DNA from: an uncultured Peptococcaceae bacterium
Lineage (GTDB): Bacteria; Bacillota; Limnochordia; Darwinibacteriales; Darwinibacteriaceae
Length of the DNA: 64,000 nucleotides
NCBI GenBank assembly: GCA_937988745.1
Contig: CALKAR010000174.1
Coordinates: 62,001-126,000 of the forward strand
Direction: 5' to 3'
Made by a program: the position numbers and the translations under genes. The notes below the pieces were generated by a model. The model saw nothing but the letters and a program-made list of their open reading frames with translations, had not been told where the DNA came from and searched no databases. Numbering within the stretch: position 1 is the first letter of the stretch; every line of letters starts with the position of its first letter. This document shows, piece by piece, positions 15,918-24,505 of this stretch.

Positions 15918-16629
15918 ACTTGATAAACTCTTTAACCCGTGTCACTTGGTTAGTGATGACGCTGTCTACCCCTGCTTTGAGCATGCGCTCGATGTCATGA
16001 GGTTCATCTACTGTATATGGGTTGACCATCAGGCCGTGCTTGTGCGCTTCCTCCACAATAAAAGGAACCACACTCACATGCTTTGGATGCAGAGCCGTTG
16101 CACCGATTGCTTTCACATACTCCCATGGAGCATACAGTGCTGCGGTGTATAAAATTGCTGTCCGCAGGCTCGGGTTCACCTGCTTAGAATATGCCAGCGC
16201 ATAGTGATTGAAAGACGAAATGATGGTATTGGAGACGAGATCGTAAGCGGTGATGATCTCCGATACCTTTTCAGTTAGAGCTTGGAAGTTGGCACCCGCC
16301 TTCAGCTCCACGTTGAAAATCTTGTCAGTGCCCTTAACAAGCTCACACACCTGAGCCAAAGTTGGCAGACGCTCTCCCTTAAATTCCGCTCCAAACCAGC
16401 TGCCAGCATCAAATTCAGCGAGCTCAGCATAGGTATAATCCTCTACCCGGCCGGTTCCATTTGTGGTGCGGTCGATTGTGTCGTCGTGAATTACCACTAC
16501 TTCTCCATCTTTAGTAATGTGTACATCAAGCTCAAGACCATCTGCTCCAGCCTCCAACGCTAGTTCAAAAGCTGCCATAGTGTTTTCTGGTGCTTTGCCT
16601 GAGTATCCTCTGTGAGCTAGTACATACAT
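15916..16629 (-). CDS. glycerophosphodiester phosphodiesterase
   Basis: Hydrolyses glycerophosphodiesters to glycerol 3-phosphate and an alcohol; cytosolic, 237 residues, no signal peptide. Catalytic motifs AHRGYSGKAPENT (residues 4-16), LELDVHITKDG and VVIHDDTIDRTTNG are all present in the TIM barrel, as is FNVELKAG. ATG at 16629 is taken rather than an ATG 45 bases upstream because AAAGGTGG lies just before it and the family begins at this point. Last gene of the long minus-strand run that includes oadA. Confidence 0.92.
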   Translation of the reverse strand: MYVLAHRGYSGKAPENTMAAFELALEAGADGLELDVHITKDGEVVVIHDDTIDRTTNGTGRVEDYTYAELAEFDAGSWFGAEFKGERLPTLAQVCELVKGTDKIFNVELKAGANFQALTEKVSEIITAYDLVSNTIISSFNHYALAYSKQVNPSLRTAILYTAALYAPWEYVKAIGATALHPKHVSVVPFIVEEAHKHGLMVNPYTVDEPHDIERMLKAGVDSVITNQVTRVKEFIK

Positions 16630-16645
16630 CTTTCTCTTCCACCTT

Positions 16646-17974
16646 TTATGATTTATCGTTTTTGCGCTGCACAAAAAACGTCCGCGCCACTTCTGGGTAA
16701 AGAATATATGTCAGTACATCCTCATCCTGCTCGATGTACTCTGCAATTTCCTGCCGAGCTGTCTCCAGCATCGGTTTCAGATGATCAGCAGGACGATCAG
16801 TAATAATGTCTCCATCGACAGCTTCCAGTAGTTCGGAAGCAATAGGAGCCGGGGATCTACCATACCAACCGGCCACATAGTCTTTAAGTTCTTTGGATTT
16901 GACAGAATACCTTTCGCCGGTGACCACATTAAACAAAGATTGCACGCCCACGATTTGACTCATAGGAGTAACCAGCGGTGGATAGCCCAAATCTTTACGC
17001 ACTCGCGGCACTTCTTGAACAACTTCGTCAAACTTGTGAGTCAGCTTCTGCTGCTCCAGCTGTGAGCGGAGGTTAGACAGCATTCCTCCAGGTATTTGGC
17101 TGACCAACACTTGAGTGTCAACTGAAGAACTCGGTACCTTGTAATCAGCCAGGGTGTGTTTCATCACCTCTGCCGCTTTGCTCAAAGCATCAAGGTCAAT
17201 CTCAGGTTCTCTGTCTGTTCCTTGCAGAGCTGCCACCAATGGTTCGGTAGGAGGCTGCGATGTGCCCATAGCCAGAGGTGATAAAGCGGTATCGACTACA
17301 TCGACACCTGCCTGAATGGCAGCGTAATACGTCATAGATGCTATGCCACTGGTGTAGTGGCAGTGCAGCTGTACAGGAAGTCCGACCTCCTGCTTCAGCC
17401 TTGTAACAAGCTCTACAGCTTGGGCCGGCATCAGCAAGCCCGCCATGTCCTTGATGCAAATAGAATCGGCACCCATATCGCGAAGCGCTTTGGCAAAGTC
17501 CACATAGCCATCAATGGTGTGCACCGGACTAATGGTATATACAACCGCCCCTTGAGCATGCCCACCTGCTTTCTTGGTTGCTTGAACTGCACACTCGAGA
17601 TTGCGCGGGTCATTCAAAGCATCGAAGATACGGATTATGTCAATCCCATTTTCGATGGATTTCTGCACAAAGGCTTCGACCACATCATCGGGATACTGAC
17701 GGTATCCGACCAAGTTCTGGCCGCGCAGAAGCATCTGCAGTTTCGTGTTGGGCAGCATTCTGCGCAGGGTACGCAGACGCTCCCAGGGGTCTTCGTTCAA
17801 GAAACGAAGACTGGCATCAAAGGTTGCTCCTCCCCAAACCTCAAGGGAATGATAACCTGCCCGGTCAAGATATTCTGCGACTTCTATCATATCCTCTGTC
17901 TTAAGCCGCGTTGCCAGCAGAGACTGGTGTGCATCTCGCAGCAGAGTCTCGGTGATACCTACAGGTCGTACCAA
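16646..17974 (-). CDS. oadA: oxaloacetate decarboxylase alpha / pyruvate carboxylase subunit B type carboxyltransferase
   Basis: Carboxyltransferase subunit of a biotin-dependent sodium-pumping decarboxylase. It moves CO2 from oxaloacetate to biotin. Motifs RDAHQSLLATR, IFDALNDPRN, CIKDMAGLL (catalytic Lys) and LHCHYTSG (metal His pair) are intact. At 442 residues it lacks the C-terminal biotin domain of longer OadA proteins; a separate carrier is encoded at 19107. Start is TTG at 17974, eight bases after AGGAGG. With oadB, oadG and the carrier it forms a full complex. Methylmalonyl-CoA decarboxylase is less likely because this subunit is of pyruvate-carboxylase type. Confidence 0.9.
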   Translation of the reverse strand: MVRPVGITETLLRDAHQSLLATRLKTEDMIEVAEYLDRAGYHSLEVWGGATFDASLRFLNEDPWERLRTLRRMLPNTKLQMLLRGQNLVGYRQYPDDVVEAFVQKSIENGIDIIRIFDALNDPRNLECAVQATKKAGGHAQGAVVYTISPVHTIDGYVDFAKALRDMGADSICIKDMAGLLMPAQAVELVTRLKQEVGLPVQLHCHYTSGIASMTYYAAIQAGVDVVDTALSPLAMGTSQPPTEPLVAALQGTDREPEIDLDALSKAAEVMKHTLADYKVPSSSVDTQVLVSQIPGGMLSNLRSQLEQQKLTHKFDEVVQEVPRVRKDLGYPPLVTPMSQIVGVQSLFNVVTGERYSVKSKELKDYVAGWYGRSPAPIASELLEAVDGDIITDRPADHLKPMLETARQEIAEYIEQDEDVLTYILYPEVARTFFVQRKNDKS

Positions 17975-17978
17975 AGGA

Positions 17979-19094
17979 TCATCCTCCTAGTAATGATAGA
18001 AATATACCGGCTGCTACTGCAGACCCGATAATACCGGCTACATTTGGGCCCATAGCATGCATCAGCAGGAAATTAGTGGGATCTTCTTCTTGACCAACTT
18101 TATGTGCCACTCGGGCCGCCATTGGCACAGCAGAAACACCTGCTGCCCCAATTAAGGGGTTTACCCTGCCACCAGATAAACGCATTTGGATTTTCCCAAA
18201 AATTACACCTAATGCGGTTCCGAAAGCAAAAGCGATGACTCCTAATATTAAAATGGAAATCGTACGGAAGGTTAAGAAGGTCTCAGCACTTGCGGTTGCG
18301 CCTACAGTAACGCCTAAGAAAATGGTGACGATATTGGTGAGTTCATTTTGAGCAGTCTTACTGAGGCGTTCGGTCACACCTGACTCACGCAGGAAGTTCC
18401 CGAGCATCAAGGTGCCTAATAGAGGCAGTGAACTGGGTACAATTAAGGCACTGAAGAAGGTTACAATCAAGGGAAAAATGAGCTTCTCGAGTTTGCTGAC
18501 GGGACGCAGCTGTTCCATCTTTATACTGCGTTCTTCCTTAGTCGTAAGCAGACGCATGATAGGAGGCTGAATCATGGGTACCAAAGCCATATATGAATAT
18601 GCGGCGATGGCTATCGGTGCCAGCAGTTCAGGTGCAAGCCGGGACGCGGTATAAATAGCAGTCGGGCCATCCGCGCCGCCAATCATGCCTATAGCAGCTC
18701 CTTCTGCTAAAGAAAAGCCTAGGAACTTCGCCCCGATAAACGTCAGGAAAATCCCAATTTGGGCTGCCGCGCCCAGCAAGAGGCTGCTCGGATTCGCAAT
18801 CAATGGGCCAAAATCGGTCATAGCACCTATTCCTAGGAAAATGAGCGGTGGATATATCCCAAGTTCTACGCCCTTATACAAAATACGCAGAAGGCCACCT
18901 TCCTCCATAATACCTGTAGCGGGGAAATTCGCCAGCCAGATCCCAAATGCAATCGGAACCAGGAGCAGAGGCTCATACTTTCGGACAACTGCCAGGTAGA
19001 AAAGAATACAGGCTGCAGCCAACATAATCACTTGGCGGAGTTCGAGGACGCTTAAACCGGTACTATGCCACAGGCTTTGTAAGACATCAGTCAA
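17979..19094 (-). CDS. oadB: sodium-translocating decarboxylase, beta subunit
   Basis: Integral membrane subunit of 371 residues with about 10 helices. It decarboxylates carboxybiotin and exports sodium ions. Signature stretches are FLGIGAMTDFGPLI, GAAAQIGIF, MIGGADGPTAIYTAS and the C-terminal NPLIGAAGVSAVPMAAR; the Asp in GGADGPT is the ion-pathway residue. Its stop lies in the ribosome site of oadA. Sits between the biotin carrier and oadA. Confidence 0.94.
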   Translation of the reverse strand: MTDVLQSLWHSTGLSVLELRQVIMLAAACILFYLAVVRKYEPLLLVPIAFGIWLANFPATGIMEEGGLLRILYKGVELGIYPPLIFLGIGAMTDFGPLIANPSSLLLGAAAQIGIFLTFIGAKFLGFSLAEGAAIGMIGGADGPTAIYTASRLAPELLAPIAIAAYSYMALVPMIQPPIMRLLTTKEERSIKMEQLRPVSKLEKLIFPLIVTFFSALIVPSSLPLLGTLMLGNFLRESGVTERLSKTAQNELTNIVTIFLGVTVGATASAETFLTFRTISILILGVIAFAFGTALGVIFGKIQMRLSGGRVNPLIGAAGVSAVPMAARVAHKVGQEEDPTNFLLMHAMGPNVAGIIGSAVAAGIFLSLLGG

Positions 19095-19106
19095 AGTTAT
19101 CCCCCC

Positions 19107-19436
19107 TTAACCGATTAGAGCCAAGGTCTGTCCTGTCTCAACGGTTTCGCCCTCCGCCACAATCTCTAGGATCTTGCCATCTGTGGGGGCGACAATTTCA
19201 TTCTCAAGTTTCAATGCTTCCAGGGTTAAGATTACTTGGCCCCGCTTGACCATATCACCTGGCTTTACTTTGACACTCAATACCACACCACTTAAAGGCG
19301 CGGGAACTGGCGTACCCTGGACCGTATTACCGGAAGCAGGTTTTCTTTCAACAGCTTGAGCTGCGACTTCCTCTCGGATTTCTTCCACAATCACTTCATA
19401 GACTCTTCCCTCAATTGTGACACGATACTTTTCCAT
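19107..19436 (-). CDS. biotin carboxyl carrier protein of the decarboxylase
   Basis: Biotinyl/lipoyl-attachment protein of 109 residues that shuttles CO2 between the alpha and beta subunits. A short N-terminal domain (KYRVTIEGRVYEV) is followed by a Thr/Pro-rich linker near residue 40 and the carrier domain, with the modified Lys in EALKLENE. Nearly all family members have AMKM here, so ALKL is a variant. ATG at 19436 follows GGGGGT by 7 bases; a start 30 bases upstream overlaps oadG. Flanked by oadG and oadB. Confidence 0.88.
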   Translation of the reverse strand: MEKYRVTIEGRVYEVIVEEIREEVAAQAVERKPASGNTVQGTPVPAPLSGVVLSVKVKPGDMVKRGQVILTLEALKLENEIVAPTDGKILEIVAEGETVETGQTLALIG

Positions 19437-19462
19437 CAGAATACCCCCATTTCTCAGATAAT

Positions 19463-19705
19463 TCATTTTATGCGGGTAATCCGCAGATTTCCAGAAACCC
19501 CTTTGCGGCGCATCACTGCTGCGATCGCCGCCATATCACTCAGCAGCGTGTCTTCCTCAAGGACTTTCCCTGCTGCTTCTTGGACCTCCTTTACTGGTTC
19601 ATGCTGCGCCATAATCCTACCTGTCAGCCTTAAGACCAATGTCAGTCCCCACAATACAGCAAACACTACCCCAATTCCGATTGCGGAAATGCTCCAAACC
19701 GACAC
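19463..19705 (-). CDS. oadG: decarboxylase gamma subunit
   Basis: Small membrane anchor and assembly subunit, 80 residues: one N-terminal helix (ISAIGIGVVFAVLWGLTLVL) followed by a charged cytoplasmic tail. Sequence is poorly conserved across the family, so the call rests on topology and on position just before the biotin carrier and oadB. Start is GTG at 19705, five bases after a strong AGGAGGTG; the ORF extension upstream has no ribosome site. It begins just past the dapF stop. Confidence 0.78.
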   Translation of the reverse strand: MSVWSISAIGIGVVFAVLWGLTLVLRLTGRIMAQHEPVKEVQEAAGKVLEEDTLLSDMAAIAAVMRRKGVSGNLRITRIK

Positions 19706-19709
19706 GGTA

Positions 19710-20510
19710 TCACCTCCTGCAGTACTTACCAGCAAACACCTTGACAGCTGGGCCGATCATCCAAACATGGTTATCATCTGCCCAGCGAATTTGCAAGCTT
19801 CCACCGGGAAGAGTGACAGCAGCGGTGCGGTCTGTCTTACCCAACCGAGCTGACCAGACAGCTGCTGCGCAGGCACCTGTCCCGCATGCGAGAGTTGGCC
19901 CTACTCCTCGCTCCCAAACCTTTACCTTGATTGAGCTTATGTTTTCTACCTGCACAAACTCAATATTGGCTTGCGCTGGCCAGATCGAATGCTTCTCAAG
20001 CAGCGGGCCTATTTGTTCGAAAGGAACAGTGTCGAGATCCTCCACAAATACTACTCCATGGGGATTGCCCATCGAAACCGGGTAGATCTGCCAGGTCGCA
20101 TCTAAAGCCTCTACCTCTTGGATACCCGCCGGAAGCTGCTCCTTGTGGACAAACTGCGGTTCGCCCATATCTACCGCGTAAAGACCTCCCTCGCGCTGCA
20201 CTTCTTTTGACCCACTAATAGTGTTTATGCGGATAGTTTCCCCTGAGGCATGCCCCTCGGCGAAGAGATGGTGGGCAACGCAGCGAACCGCGTTGCCGCA
20301 CATCTCTGCTTCACTGCCGTCGGCATTAAAAATCCGCATGGTAAAAACCTCATCAGTGTGCGTCAGAAGAACTAACCCATCTCCGCCCACGCCAAAGTTC
20401 CGGTGGCAGATTTCCAAGGCTAAAGCTGCTGCTTCGCCGAGCAGCGTGCCCTCGAAGTCTTCTACCAAGATGAAGTCGTTTCCGATACCATGGTATTTCC
20501 AGAACCGCAT
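19710..20510 (-). CDS. dapF: diaminopimelate epimerase
   Basis: Converts LL- to meso-diaminopimelate for lysine and peptidoglycan. At 266 residues it has normal length. The two catalytic Cys lie in CGNAVRCVAHH (about residue 73) and GPTLACGTGACAA (about 217), and the N-terminus is MRFWKYHGIGNDFIL. It lies between ggt and oadG in a single minus-strand run with short gaps; dapB is about 3.2 kb upstream in a separate unit. Confidence 0.96.
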   Translation of the reverse strand: MRFWKYHGIGNDFILVEDFEGTLLGEAAALALEICHRNFGVGGDGLVLLTHTDEVFTMRIFNADGSEAEMCGNAVRCVAHHLFAEGHASGETIRINTISGSKEVQREGGLYAVDMGEPQFVHKEQLPAGIQEVEALDATWQIYPVSMGNPHGVVFVEDLDTVPFEQIGPLLEKHSIWPAQANIEFVQVENISSIKVKVWERGVGPTLACGTGACAAAVWSARLGKTDRTAAVTLPGGSLQIRWADDNHVWMIGPAVKVFAGKYCRR

Positions 20511-20525
20511 CTCTGCACCACTTTC

Positions 20526-22133
20526 TTACCAAGCAGCTACTGTTCCGTCAGCCCGAGGTTCTGTACCGCCCGCTAAGACACCTTGAGCATCCCGCCAAAT
20601 GATCTGTCCACGGCCGAAGCCGACGCTGCTTACCGGAATGGTCACTTTATGTCCCTTGCGCACTAAAGCAGCTTTGATATGGTCGGGCACTGTCTGCTCA
20701 AGCTCCACAGTATTGTCTCGCATCCACTGCCAGCGAGGGGCGTCCAGAGCTGCTTGGGGATTGAGTCCAAAATCTATCGTATTCATCATCACCTGCAGGT
20801 GTCCCTGAGGCTGCATATAGCCGCCCATAACACCAAAGGGTCCGATGGGCTTTCCATCCTTAGTCAAGAAGCCTGGAATAATTGTATGGTAACTGCGCTT
20901 GCCAGGTTCAAGGTAATTTACTGCTTCCGGATCAAGAGAAAATCCGTTTCCACGATTCTGCAGGGCGATTCCTGTTCCCGGCACAACGATACCAGAACCG
21001 AAGCCCATGTAATTACTTTGGATAAAAGAAATCATGTTGCCATACTGGTCAGCAGCTGCCAGATATACCGTGCCGTGGTCCTCCGGAATCAGAGCGACTG
21101 GCTCGCTTGCAGTATCACCTATGCGGCTGCGCAGCTGTGTCAGGTAATCAGAGCTGAGCAGGACCTCTGGATCCAAACGCATATATTCGGGGTCAGTAAT
21201 CACTTCCCCAGCCACTGTCATGGCCTGCTTCATTGCCTCGATCTGTCTGTGGTAAGTCTCCACATCTTCTTTGTGGGAGAATTCCCAAGCATCCAAAATA
21301 CCCAGAGCAATGAGGGCCACTAAGCCCTGGCCGTTCGGAGGCAGTTCCCAAACGTCATAGCCATGGTAGCGGACCGATAATGGCTCGACCCACTGGGACT
21401 CAAAACGAGCCAGATCCGAGCTCCGCAGAAAACCTCCCGTTTCTTCAGAATAACGGCCGATCTTCTCTGCAATCTCGCCGCGGTAAAATGCCTCTCCTTC
21501 TGTTTCGGCAATTAACCGCAGAGTTCGAGCGTGATCTTGTGATCGCCATACCTCACCACAGCGCGGTGGACGTCCATTGGGCGCAAACACTCTAAACCAC
21601 TCTTCAAACAATTTGTCGTTTTCCTTGGAATATCGGCGATAGGCTGCACTCCATCCCGCAGACAGCACTGGCGAAACAGGATAGCCCTCTTCAGCGTAAG
21701 AAATAGCCGGTTCCAGCAGTTCAGCAAAAGGCAGCGAACCAAATTTGCGCCACAGGGCAGCCCACCCTGCTACTGCCCCTGGAACCGTAACAGGGAACCA
21801 TCCCAGCTCAGGCATCTTATCATGTCCTTTGGCGCGCACTTGCTCGGCTGTAAGACCTAGTGGGGCCGGTCCGCTGGAGTTCAGCCCGTGGAGTTGACCA
21901 CCGCTGTAAACAATTGCAAAGGCATCTCCGCCTAATCCATTTGAAGTTGGCTCTAGCACCGTTAAGGCCGCTGCAGTAGCGATAGCGGCATCGATGGCAT
22001 TTCCGTCTCGCTTAAGCATCTCAAGGCCTGCTTGAGCCGCTAAGCTTTGTGAAGTTGCTACCATTCCACGATTTGCATAAGTTACCATCCGCCTAGATGG
22101 ATATGGATAATATAGAGAATCAAACTGCACCAT
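20526..22133 (-). CDS. ggt: gamma-glutamyltransferase family protein
   Basis: Ntn-hydrolase that cleaves gamma-glutamyl amide bonds of glutathione-like peptides, 535 residues. The N-terminal half has GNAIDAAIATAAAL and GLGGDAFAIV. Autocleavage should occur before the Thr of EDHGTVYLAAAD. The small subunit has NGFSLDP, PGKRSYHTIIP and GVMGGYMQPQGHLQ. No signal peptide is visible, so it is probably cytosolic, unlike secreted Ggt of Bacillus. ATG at 22133 follows GGAAGGGG; longer frames upstream run through a terminator hairpin. First gene of the dapF-oad run. Confidence 0.9.
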   Translation of the reverse strand: MVQFDSLYYPYPSRRMVTYANRGMVATSQSLAAQAGLEMLKRDGNAIDAAIATAAALTVLEPTSNGLGGDAFAIVYSGGQLHGLNSSGPAPLGLTAEQVRAKGHDKMPELGWFPVTVPGAVAGWAALWRKFGSLPFAELLEPAISYAEEGYPVSPVLSAGWSAAYRRYSKENDKLFEEWFRVFAPNGRPPRCGEVWRSQDHARTLRLIAETEGEAFYRGEIAEKIGRYSEETGGFLRSSDLARFESQWVEPLSVRYHGYDVWELPPNGQGLVALIALGILDAWEFSHKEDVETYHRQIEAMKQAMTVAGEVITDPEYMRLDPEVLLSSDYLTQLRSRIGDTASEPVALIPEDHGTVYLAAADQYGNMISFIQSNYMGFGSGIVVPGTGIALQNRGNGFSLDPEAVNYLEPGKRSYHTIIPGFLTKDGKPIGPFGVMGGYMQPQGHLQVMMNTIDFGLNPQAALDAPRWQWMRDNTVELEQTVPDHIKAALVRKGHKVTIPVSSVGFGRGQIIWRDAQGVLAGGTEPRADGTVAAW

Positions 22134-22150
22134 TTCTTCCCCTTCCTGCA

Positions 22151-22181
22151 ATAATAAAAACAGGCACAAGGCGCCTGTTTT
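22151..22181 (-). terminator. terminator hairpin just before the ggt ribosome site
   Basis: AAAACAGGC (22157-22165) and GCCTGTTTT (22173-22181) pair, and on the minus strand TTTTTATTATT follows. It lies 18 bases before the ggt start and 135 bases past the DegT-type gene. It may simply end that gene, or act as an attenuator if a promoter with TATAAT at 22233-22238 is used. Confidence 0.65.
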
Positions 22182-22315
22182 GACTGTATAGGTTACATTT
22201 CCTGCTGTATCTGTACTGCATAGAAAACTGCGATTATAGGCAGACATGGCGGTTCATTTAAATACTTCCATATAGACAGCTAAACATCCTGCCCCGAAAC
22301 TGCACAAAACCCCAT

Positions 22316-23584
22316 TTAATGGAGTGAGGGCATGGCAGAAACACACTTAGCGATCGCTTGTTTTAAGTCAGCTAAATCTTCGTCGGTGATCAAGTGATTG
22401 AGACGAATTTGGACTGCACGCTGTAAAAGGTCGAGGGTCTTTGGACAAGATTCCGCACTATATTCTACACTTCCCTTGTAAAACGGCTGATCCCACGGGA
22501 AACTACCCCCCCAAGGGTCACGTTTGTTCATCAGAAATTCCCAGTTTACATAGACATGTTGATCATTCAGCTCTGGATTGTAAATACGCAGGGCCGGAAT
22601 ACCCTCGGCAGAGATAGCCTTTTCTAAGAACTCGGCCTGCTCAGCAGTCTCAGTGTAGAAAACCAAACTGATGCCCAAGTCTCGTTCGCTGCCAAACGCA
22701 GGAGCAAAATAAATGCCTGGCTGCTCTGTGAGTACCTCTAAAGCCCTGCTCTTGACAGCCCGCGTTGTCTTGATGAGCTCTGGCATCTTCTCAATCTGCC
22801 CCAGAGAAAGGGCTGCTTGAAGTTCTGTCAGACGGTAGTTCTGCCCCGCAAATGCCGGTACCTTGCGTTCGGTAAAGCGGAATTGATACATGGCTCCGTC
22901 ATGGTAGATAACCGCCCGCTGCCACATCTCTTCCGAATCTGTGACGACCATGCCGCCCTCACCTGTTGTAATCATTTTCGACTGCTGTAGACTAAAGCAC
23001 CCCACATCACCAAAGCTGCCTAGGCGTCTGCCCTTGTAGCTGCCTCCATTAGCCTGCGCCACATCTTCAATCACCTTTAGATTGTGTGCCCGAGCCACAG
23101 CCATAATGCGATCCATGTCACACGACATACCCCGCATGTGCACCACAATCACTGCCTTCGTAAGCGGCGTAATCCGCTTCTCCATATCTTCCGGATCGAT
23201 AGTCAAAGACTCATCTATTTCGCAGAGTACAGGAATGGCTCCCACCGACACTACTGCACCTGCCGTAGCTACCCAGGTATAAGCTGGGATCAATACCTCG
23301 TCACCAGGCCCAACACCCGCGGCCACCAGCGCACATATTAGAGCCGATGTACCAGAGTTAACTGCTAAAGCATATTTAGTTCCTACAAATCGAGCATATT
23401 CCTTTTCGAGCTGAGCGGTCTCCGATTCTTCTAATCCTTCCGGCAGATATCTAAAGATACGCTTTTTTTCCAAGACGCGCAGTACCCGTTCGCGCTCTTC
23501 TTGCCCCAGCTCTTCACCGCCGATGAACTTAGATACCCAAGGTCGTGTCCTAACCGGTTCTCCTCCGTATATTGCAAGCTTCAA
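22316..23584 (-). CDS. DegT/DnrJ/EryC1/StrS family PLP aminotransferase
   Basis: PLP-dependent sugar-type aminotransferase, 422 residues. ALAVNSGTSALICALVAAG near residue 70 begins the fold, VIEDVAQANGG carries the Asp that binds PLP, and the Schiff-base Lys lies in FSLQQSKMITTGEGGM. It is longer than most NDP-sugar aminotransferases and closer to the StsC/glutamine:scyllo-inositol type. TTG at 23584 follows AAGGAGG by 8 bases and gives the typical N-terminus KLAIYGGEPVR. Stands alone between dapB and ggt, with no nucleotide-sugar genes around it, so the substrate is unknown. Confidence 0.9.
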   Translation of the reverse strand: MKLAIYGGEPVRTRPWVSKFIGGEELGQEERERVLRVLEKKRIFRYLPEGLEESETAQLEKEYARFVGTKYALAVNSGTSALICALVAAGVGPGDEVLIPAYTWVATAGAVVSVGAIPVLCEIDESLTIDPEDMEKRITPLTKAVIVVHMRGMSCDMDRIMAVARAHNLKVIEDVAQANGGSYKGRRLGSFGDVGCFSLQQSKMITTGEGGMVVTDSEEMWQRAVIYHDGAMYQFRFTERKVPAFAGQNYRLTELQAALSLGQIEKMPELIKTTRAVKSRALEVLTEQPGIYFAPAFGSERDLGISLVFYTETAEQAEFLEKAISAEGIPALRIYNPELNDQHVYVNWEFLMNKRDPWGGSFPWDQPFYKGSVEYSAESCPKTLDLLQRAVQIRLNHLITDEDLADLKQAIAKCVSAMPSLH

Positions 23585-23681
23585 TGTCCGTTCCTCCTTA
23601 CACAAAACTCGATACTACAAACCGAGTTGAAAGTGCTATTTCGCCGAAGTAAACATTAGTTCCTGCCTATTGCCTCTAATG

Positions 23682-23706
23682 CAAAAAACCGGGTAAGCTC
23701 CCGGTT
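23682..23706 (-). terminator. Rho-independent terminator of dapB
   Basis: AACCGGG (23687-23693) and CCCGGTT (23700-23706) pair around six bases; TTTTTTGC follows on the minus strand. It overlaps the dapB stop codon. Confidence 0.85.
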
Positions 23707-24448
23707 AGATGAAAAGATCTAGTTCCTGAATCAGCATGGGGTAATTGGCTATCTTCTTAATCACAAGCGCCACTCCTCGGCCAAAGCAGAGTCGATCACT
23801 GACTACATGGGAAATAGCGATCATCTCACCCTGCCCTCCGAAACGCACTTCCTGCTGCGGCATGACACCATCTAGGCGGACACTGTGGATCGGTACCTGC
23901 TTAGGGCCCTTAGGGCCGCTTGGCGATAAAAGTGCAGCCAAGCGCTGAGAAGTGCCCGAAGGTGCATCCTTTTTGGAATGCGGATAGCTTTCTAGTACCG
24001 CTACATCATCCAACATACCCGCCACAACCTGGGCGGCAAGCCTCAGAGCAAGACCACCGATTGAAAAGTTAGGAATCACTGCTGCCCCGATTTTGCTGGC
24101 AGCACATGCCTGCGCAAATTCTGCGATATCCTCATCAGTGAAACCTGTTGTGCCAATAACAGGATGAATACCCCGTTCGAGGCACATGTAGAAGTGGCGC
24201 TTTGCTGCATGCGGTGTAGTAAAATCTACAAGAACGTGGGGGGGATCGTTTTTGAGGAGGTCCGCAAGATCTCCATATATGGGGATATGGCGTTTCAGTC
24301 CAGGTATGACCACTGACATAGACTTGCCTGCAAGGGACCGAGCCACTACCCCAACAACTTCAATGCCTTCTTCGGCGTTTAGGTATCGAACGACTTCTTT
24401 GCCCGTTCTCCCGGTACCGCCTGCCACTGCAACCCGCCATTGTCCCAT
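23705..24448 (-). CDS. dapB: 4-hydroxy-tetrahydrodipicolinate reductase
   Basis: NAD(P)H-dependent reductase of the lysine/diaminopimelate pathway; its substrate pool also feeds dipicolinate for spores. At 247 residues it has normal length. The nucleotide site is VAVAGGTGRTGKEV, the substrate loop KKDAPSGTS with the catalytic Lys, and VLVDFTTP is the conserved mid-domain strand. In place of the usual HH pair it has ESYPHSKKD, as in some Gram-positive relatives. ATG at 24448 or the adjacent GTG at 24451 are both possible after GGGGGG. Follows the fusion enzyme by 57 bases and is probably co-transcribed. Confidence 0.92.
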   Translation of the reverse strand: MGQWRVAVAGGTGRTGKEVVRYLNAEEGIEVVGVVARSLAGKSMSVVIPGLKRHIPIYGDLADLLKNDPPHVLVDFTTPHAAKRHFYMCLERGIHPVIGTTGFTDEDIAEFAQACAASKIGAAVIPNFSIGGLALRLAAQVVAGMLDDVAVLESYPHSKKDAPSGTSQRLAALLSPSGPKGPKQVPIHSVRLDGVMPQQEVRFGGQGEMIAISHVVSDRLCFGRGVALVIKKIANYPMLIQELDLFI

Positions 24449-24505
24449 CACGGCCGATCCCCCCACACCATGGTTCCATCTCATCCTATGTGGAGAAGGA
24501 TTTGT

